This document shows positions 48,101 to 49,527 of a stretch of DNA of 49,527 nt, in pieces. The notes below the pieces were generated by a model, which saw only the letters and a program-made list of their open reading frames with translations, had not been told where the DNA came from and made no database searches. The stretch comes from an uncultured bacterium. Lineage in GTDB: Bacteria; Planctomycetota; Phycisphaerae; Phycisphaerales; UBA1924. A program made the translations under genes and the position numbers. Each line of letters begins with the position of its first letter. The stretch's first letter is position 1. The DNA is taken from NCBI GenBank assembly GCA_903834785.1, contig CAILKP010000103.1:64001-113527 (forward strand), in the 5' to 3' direction.

Positions 48101-49527
48101 TTACCGATGCCGACCCGACCCAGGAAGTAACTGTGCGGGTCACGCTGGACAACGCCGCCAAGGGCGTGTTCACCGCTGGATCGCTGACGGACTCGGGCTT
48201 CACGCTCCTGAGCTCCGGCATCTACACCTTCACGGGCTCACCCGCTGCGGCGACCACTGCTATCCGTGCCCTGTCCTTCGACCCGGCCAACAACCGCGTC
48301 CCGCTGGGCTCGACCGAGGCAACTACATTCACGATCTCCGTCAATGACGGGATCGCCACACCGGTGACCAACAGCACCACCACGGTGGTCAGCAGCAGCG
48401 TCAACGATGCCCCGGTCATCGGCAACTTCACCACTACATCCACGGTGGCTCGCCGGGCCAATGTAACGCTCACTGTCTCCGGTGTCACCGATGCCGACGG
48501 CACACCCGCGACGGTCGCCTTCTACCGCGATACCAACAACAACGGCACCATCGAAACCGGTGTCGACACCCTGCTGGGTACCGCACCGATCACCGGCGGC
48601 ACCGCCACCCGGGTATTCAGCACGGCCGGATACTCCACGGGCACCAATAACTTCCTCGCCCGCGTGGTCGACAATCTCAACCTCGGCAGCGAGATCGCGA
48701 CTGCGGCGTCCACCATCACCAACAACGCTCCCGCAATTGCTTCCGTCACGCGTTCGGTCGACCCCGTGGTTAATCTGGGTGAGAACCTCACCCTGACCGC
48801 CACCGGTGCGGCCGATGCAGACGGCACTGTCACCCGCGTCGAGTTCTACATTGACGCCGATAATGACGGCATCCTGGACCCCGAGAACGACACCCTGCTC
48901 GGCCAGGACACCTCGGCCACCGGCGGCTACACCCTGACGTTCTCGACGGGCGATCTGACCGTCGGCACCAAGCGGTACTTCGCTCGCTCGATTGACAATG
49001 AGGGCACAGCCAGTACGGCCGTCTCCGTCACCGGACGCATCAACGCCGCACCCGCCTTGAGCTCCTTCGCGTCCTCGTCCAGCACCATCGCCCGCCGCTC
49101 AACGGTGACGCTCAACGCCACGGGCGTGGCCGACAGCGACGGCACCGTTGCCCGCGTCGAGTTCTACCGCGACACCAACAACAACGGCACCTTTGAGGCC
49201 GGAACCGACGCCCTGCTCGGCTCCGATTTGACCGGTGTCTCCGGTGCCTATTCGCTGGGCGTCAGCACGACCGGTTACAACACCGGCACAAGCACGTTCT
49301 TCGCCCGGGCCGTTGATAACAACGGTGCGACGAGCTCTCTTCGCACAACCACCGTTACGGTGACCAACCTGGCCCCGACCATCACGTCTACTACAGCTTC
49401 CACCCCGCGCGTCCTCCAGTTGGGCAACAACATCACCTTCACCGCCGTCGGTGTCGCCGATCTCGACTCGACCATCTCCAACGTCAAGTTCTACCTCGAT
49501 GCCGACAATGACGGCACCCTGGATCCC
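36139..49527 (+). CDS. giant repeat surface protein with LEPR-XLL-like N-terminus and DUF4347 domain (3' end outside window)
   Basis: An unbroken frame of 4463 codons from ATG 36139 (AGGA upstream; ATG 36145 possible) to the window edge, with no stop. The N-terminus has GLESLEARTMMSGDPV, a variant of the planctomycetal LEPR-XLL motif. Residues about 50-210 form a DUF4347 domain: VVFVSDNVQASDTLV, IQFLTHGSSGRVDLG, DIILWGCNVAAGKAG, TDADVAASSTITGA, GGDWNLEVKVG. Residues about 209-4088 are 30 tandem units of 129 residues typified by TLDTAAKGVFTSASLTASGF, GGGVYTFTGTAAQATTAIRAL and NRVAVGSTETTTFTVSV. From 48403 come units of about 107 residues with DADGTVTRVEFYRDTNNNG. Likely an exported, very long surface or adhesion protein. 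The C-terminal anchor or secretion signal lies beyond the window. Confidence 0.93.
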   Translation, partial: MTMSHRRTPVATSSASTPDAAVKPQQMGLESLEARTMMSGDPVRANVVFVSDNVQASDTLVHNAPGVEVVYLNSRTSQFEQISAALAGRSNLGSIQFLTHGSSGRVDLGAFGGQELSARTLEQNAGTVRSWGRSLAEDGDIILWGCNVAAGKAGQTFVERLAALTDADVAASSTITGASSQGGDWNLEVKVGKISQPTVFDPDGYGFTLASPTISGTSAGQTVNEDETVRPFDAVVIGSDAPSATLTVTVTLDNAAKGVFTSASLAASGFASAGGGSYTFTGTAAAATAALSRLTFDPTDNRVNTASTETTTFTISADNGVDAASTDTTTTVVSTAVNEAPAITGTTSGQAVNDDDTLTPFSGVTIGDPDIAAQTLSISVSLDVAAKGAFTSASLTASGFTDAGGGRYTFSGTAAAATAAIRQLVFQPTTNRVAVGATDTTTFTIRANDGVSLDTADAATSVISTSQNTAPTFGGASAAQQVNDNATISPFTGLTVTDPDPTQLLTLTVTLDTAAKGAFSTASLAASGFISSGGGVYTFTGTAAQATTAVRQLVFVPTANRVNPTLTETTTFTLAANDGVASAVSNSTTTVVSTSINDAPTIGGAVAAQAVNDIATVSLFTGVTISDADSNQSLTVTVTLDTAAKGVFTSASLTASGFVASGGGVYSFTGTASQATTAIRQLVFNPSDNRVASGATETTTFTIAANDAIAAAATNSTTTAVSTNVNDAPTITGAVAGQNVNDDSSITPLAGMTIADADPGQSQTITVTLDTAAKGVFSGASLTASGFAAAGGGVYTFTGTAAQATTAIRLLAFVPTANRVNPTLTETTTFTVTTNDGVATTVSSGTTTVVSTSINDAPTLGGAVAAQAVNDIATLLPFSGLTIGDADASQTMTVTVTLDTAAKGVFTSASLTTSGFTSAGSGVYTFTGTAAQATTAIRQLVFNPTDNRVASGTTETTTFTVSANDSIAAAVTDNTTTAVSTNVNDAPSITGAVAGQNVNDDDSISPFTSLTIADADPGQSQSVSVTLDTAAKGAFSAASLTASGFVSAGGGVYTFTGTATQTTTAIRQLVFQPTANRLAHNATETTTFTVSVNDAVASPVLSTTTTAISVGVNDAPTITGATAAQAVNDTSTLNPFSGVTLGDVDPGTVLTLTVTLDAAAKGGFTSGSLTSSGFVSAGGGVYTFTGSPAAATTAIRALVFAPTANRVAVGSTETTTFTVSVSDAIAAAVTNNTTTAISTSINDAPTIAGASAAQAVNDNSTIQPFSGLTLADVDPSTTLSVTVTLDTAAKGAFTSASLTASGFIDAGSGVYTFTGSPSAATSAIRALVFAPTANRVAVGSSETSTFTVSISDSVAAAVTNNTTTVVSASVNDAPVLSGAVASQAVNDNATITPFTAFAISDNDSTQTQTVTVTLDSSAKGVFSGASLTASGFVSTGGGVYTFTGTAAQATTAIRQLVFVPTINRVAQGLTDTTTFTVSANDGVAAAQTNATTTVVTSGVNDAPSITGTVAGQAVNDTATLSPFSGVTITDVDPGQTQTVTITLETAAKGVFTPASLTASGFVDSGSGVYTFTGTAAQATTAIRSLVYNPADNRVAVAAIETTTFTISVDDAIATAVTDATTTVDSTSVNDAPTITGVAAAQPINDTATLNPFSGVTIGDVDPATTLTISVSLDTATKGVFTSASLTASGFVDAGGGVYTFNGTPAAATTAIRALVFNPTDNRVASASTETSTFTISVNDTVAAAVTSNTTTVVSTSVNDAPTITGASAGQAINDSATVSLFSGVSIGDVDPSATVTVTVTLDTAAKGVFTAGSLTSSGFTSSGSGVYTFTGTPAAATTAIRALVFDPTNNRVLPTLTETTTFTVSVTDGIAAAVTNSTTTVISTSVNDTPTITGVVASQAVNDTATRTMFSTVSIGDADSAQTLSVTVTIDDAAKGVYTPGSLTTSGFVSSGGGAYTFTGTATQATTAIRALVFRPTANRVTPGTVETSSFTIAVNDGIAGTVSNSSASIVAVSVNDASTVTGASAAQAVTDATTVAPFTAITIADVDSPDQTLVVTIALDTAAKGTFTSASLNASGFADDGGGSFSFSGTAADATTAIRQLVFQPTANRVNPTLTETTTFTVSIDDGWVTTTNTSTTVVSTAVNDAPSITGASAGQTVNDNATSQPFSSVSIADADTNQTLTVTVTLDTAAKGVFTAASLTSSGFVDSGSGVYTFTGTATEATTAIRALTFDPSDNRVAVGSTETTTFTVSVNDSLASAVTNSTTTVISTSINNAPTFAGASAGQAVNDGATVTPFTAVTIGDVDPSTTLTVTVTLDTAAKGVFTSSSLTSSGFVSAGGGVYTFSGTAAAATTAIRALVFDPTDNRVAVGSTETTTFTVSVSDGVASAVTDSTTTAISTSTNDAPTVTGAVAGQTVNDNATLTPFSGVTLGDADVSTTLSVSVTLDTATKGAFTPASLTSSGFVDAGSGVYTFTGTPAAATTAIRALVFDPTDNRVATGSAETTTFTISISDGVASAVTSTTTSVISTNVNDAPAITGASAGQTVNDNATLTPFSAVTLADVDPSSTLSVSVTLDTAAKGAFTAASLTSSGFVDAGSGVYTFTGTAAAATTAIRGLVFDPTNNRVAVGSTETTTFTISVSDGLASAVTSNTTTVISTSINDAPAITGTSAGQTVNDTATLSPFSGVTLGDADPSATLAVTVTLDAAAKGAFTSASLTSSGFVDAGSGVYTFTGTPAAATTAIRALVFDPTDNRVSAGNTEATTFTVSVSDGVASAVTNSSTTVISTNINDAPTITGSASGQAVNDNTTVIPFSGVTLGDLDPSTTLTVTVTLDIAAKGAFTTSSLTNSGFVDAGSGVYTFAGTPSAATIALRALVFDPTDNRVAVGSTETTTFTISLNDGVASAVTNSTTTVVSTSINNAPSISGAANGQSVSDNQTIQPFSGMTLADVDPSTTLTVSVTLDTAAKGVFTAASLTSSGFVDAGSGVYTFTGTPSAATTAIRALVFDPSDNRVTVGSTETSIFIVSVSDSIASAVTNSTTTVLSTSINDAPTITGATAGQTVTDTTTLTPFSAVTLGDADPSTTLTVTVTLDSSAKGVFTSASLTSSGFSSTGGGSYTFTGTAAAATTAIRALVFDPSDNRVAANSTETTSFTVSVSDSIAAAVSNSVTTVISTSVNDAPSIAGTNAGQTVNDNSNVTPFSGVTLGDADPSATLTVTVTLDTAAKGVFTAASLTSSGFADAGSGVYTFTGSASAATAAIRALVFDPANNRVAVGSTETTTFTVSVNDGIASAVTNSTTTVVSTSINDAPTVTGASGGQAVNDNTTVTPFAAMTIGDADLSSTVSVSVTIDSTAKGVFTSASLSSSGFVDAGSGVYTFTGTPAQATTAVRALVFDPTDNRVNPNLTETSTFTVSVSDGIASAVTNSTTTVVSTSINDAPSITGAAAGQAVNDNATVLPFSAVTVGDADSNQTLTVTVTLDAAAKGAFTSASLTASGFVASGGGAYTFTGTATAATAAIRALAFDPTDNRVSVGSTETTTFTVAVSDAIALAVTNTTTTVVSTSINNAPTISGAAAGQTVTDITTITPFTGVTLGDIDPSTSLTVSVTLDNAAKGVFTSASLTASAFVDAGGGVYTFTGTPSAATAAIRALVFNPTDNRVAVGSTESTTFTISINDGVASAVTSSATTVLASNTNDAPAISGTTAGQTVNDTSTINPFAGVTLSDADPGQSQTVTVTLDSAAKGVFTSASLTSSGFVSSGGGVYTFTGTAAAATTAIRALVFDPADNRVAAGGTETTTFTIAISDGIASAVTNSATTVISAGQNNAPTITGAATGLQVDDSASAAISSGVTTIAPFSTMTLADVDPSTTLTVSITLDDATKGVFTPASLTASGFVSAGGGVYTFTGSPSAATTAIRALSYNPTDNRVAVGDTETTTFTVSISDGFASPVTNSATTVVSTGVNDAPALSGAAANQAVSETSTVEPFTGITITDADPTQEVTVRVTLDNAAKGVFTAGSLTDSGFTLLSSGIYTFTGSPAAATTAIRALSFDPANNRVPLGSTEATTFTISVNDGIATPVTNSTTTVVSSSVNDAPVIGNFTTTSTVARRANVTLTVSGVTDADGTPATVAFYRDTNNNGTIETGVDTLLGTAPITGGTATRVFSTAGYSTGTNNFLARVVDNLNLGSEIATAASTITNNAPAIASVTRSVDPVVNLGENLTLTATGAADADGTVTRVEFYIDADNDGILDPENDTLLGQDTSATGGYTLTFSTGDLTVGTKRYFARSIDNEGTASTAVSVTGRINAAPALSSFASSSSTIARRSTVTLNATGVADSDGTVARVEFYRDTNNNGTFEAGTDALLGSDLTGVSGAYSLGVSTTGYNTGTSTFFARAVDNNGATSSLRTTTVTVTNLAPTITSTTASTPRVLQLGNNITFTAVGVADLDSTISNVKFYLDADNDGTLDP
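36763..48402 (+). repeat. 30 tandem in-frame repeats of 387 bases (129 residues)
   Basis: Using the (N/L)xAP(T/S/A)I anchor as unit start, I located units at 36763, 37150, 37540, 37927, 38314, 38701, 39088 and then every 387 bases to 47602, 48016 and the end at 48402. Twenty-eight units are exactly 387 bases; the second is 390 and the twenty-ninth is 414 (a nine-residue insertion, near SAAISSGVTTI). Units differ at many silent positions while the protein repeat is well kept, suggesting selection on the protein with long-standing duplication. Confidence 0.9.
48403..49527 (+). repeat. second repeat class, about 107 residues per unit
   Basis: Units start at 48403, 48721, 49042 and 49366 (318, 321 and 324 bases apart), the last cut by the window edge. 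Each has an NxAP start, a hydrophobic strand, VADxDGTxxxVEFY and a (R/I)D(T/A)(N/D)N(N/D)G loop resembling an acidic calcium-binding loop, then LLG and FxARxVDNxGxxS. Ig-like fold is likely; calcium binding is inference. Confidence 0.8.

Noticed and set aside
36763..48402. Regular repeats as a CRISPR array or satellite
   Set aside because: The period is 387 bases, fully coding, with no short identical repeat and spacer structure.
36969..49487. Many minus-strand frames of 60-350 codons (e.g. 41616-42674, 42993-43889)
   Set aside because: They repeat with the 387-base period of the plus-strand giant gene and are mirror images of it; no start signals or independent motifs.
1..49527. tRNA, rRNA, insertion sequences or phage genes
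   Set aside because: None recognised: no tRNA-like arms with conserved TTCGAATC-type loops, no transposase or integrase sequence, no terminal inverted repeats with target duplications.

Overview
The window looks like a chromosomal segment of a high-GC planctomycete, most likely of the class Phycisphaerae. The pointers are a DUF1501 protein, two secreted proteins ending in GC-type dockerin-like repeats, a giant surface protein with a DUF4347 domain and a variant of the planctomycetal LEPR-XLL N-terminal motif, and coding DNA in which many genes have weak ribosome binding sites. The class assignment is inference from gene content; there is no rRNA or other marker gene.

Layout. (1) 1-5565: end of a DUF1501 gene, a Tat-type NHL propeller, a secreted esterase with dockerin, and an 832-residue secreted HAF/Ig/dockerin protein. 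(2) 5771-7775: a sigma70-type promoter and a long, eukaryote-like formate-tetrahydrofolate ligase. (3) 8123-24144: a six-heme cytochrome, an unknown membrane protein coupled to a CcmC-like heme protein, a lipoprotein, a System II cytochrome c maturation pair (ResB, CcsA), two sensor-kinase genes, an NtrC-type regulator with a small secreted partner, and two divergent large multiheme cytochromes (12 and 15 heme motifs). (4) 24420-32105, all minus strand: tetraheme cytochrome, NHL lipoprotein, five-heme lipoprotein, outer-membrane beta-barrel, second NHL lipoprotein and 12-heme cytochrome. (5) 32675-35829: pdxH, a tryptophanase-type lyase and a frameshifted metallophosphoesterase. (6) 36139 to the window end: an open giant gene of at least 4463 codons with 30 tandem repeats of about 129 residues, then a second repeat class.

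Main result. Regions 3 and 4 read as one unit: a candidate extracellular electron transfer system. A NapC/NirT-type inner-membrane multiheme protein would take electrons from quinol. A 15-heme protein would carry them across the periplasm. A beta-barrel with multiheme and NHL lipoproteins would take them through the outer membrane, and a secreted tetraheme cytochrome resembling OmcE-type filament subunits would be the terminus. ResB/CcsA and CcmC homologues for heme delivery and attachment lie within the same stretch.

Regulation. Five intergenic sites match the sigma54 -24/-12 consensus with GG-N10-GC spacing: before the unknown protein/ccmC pair, the sensor-kinase/ResB/CcsA genes, the regulator operon, the 12-heme NapC-type gene and the tetraheme gene. 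Each lies downstream of a copy of an inverted repeat built on TTCTCA-N4-6-GAGAA (four copies; one lies between two divergent promoters). The locus itself encodes a GAFTGA-containing NtrC-type activator, so a self-contained sigma54 regulon for electron-transfer cytochromes is the simplest reading.
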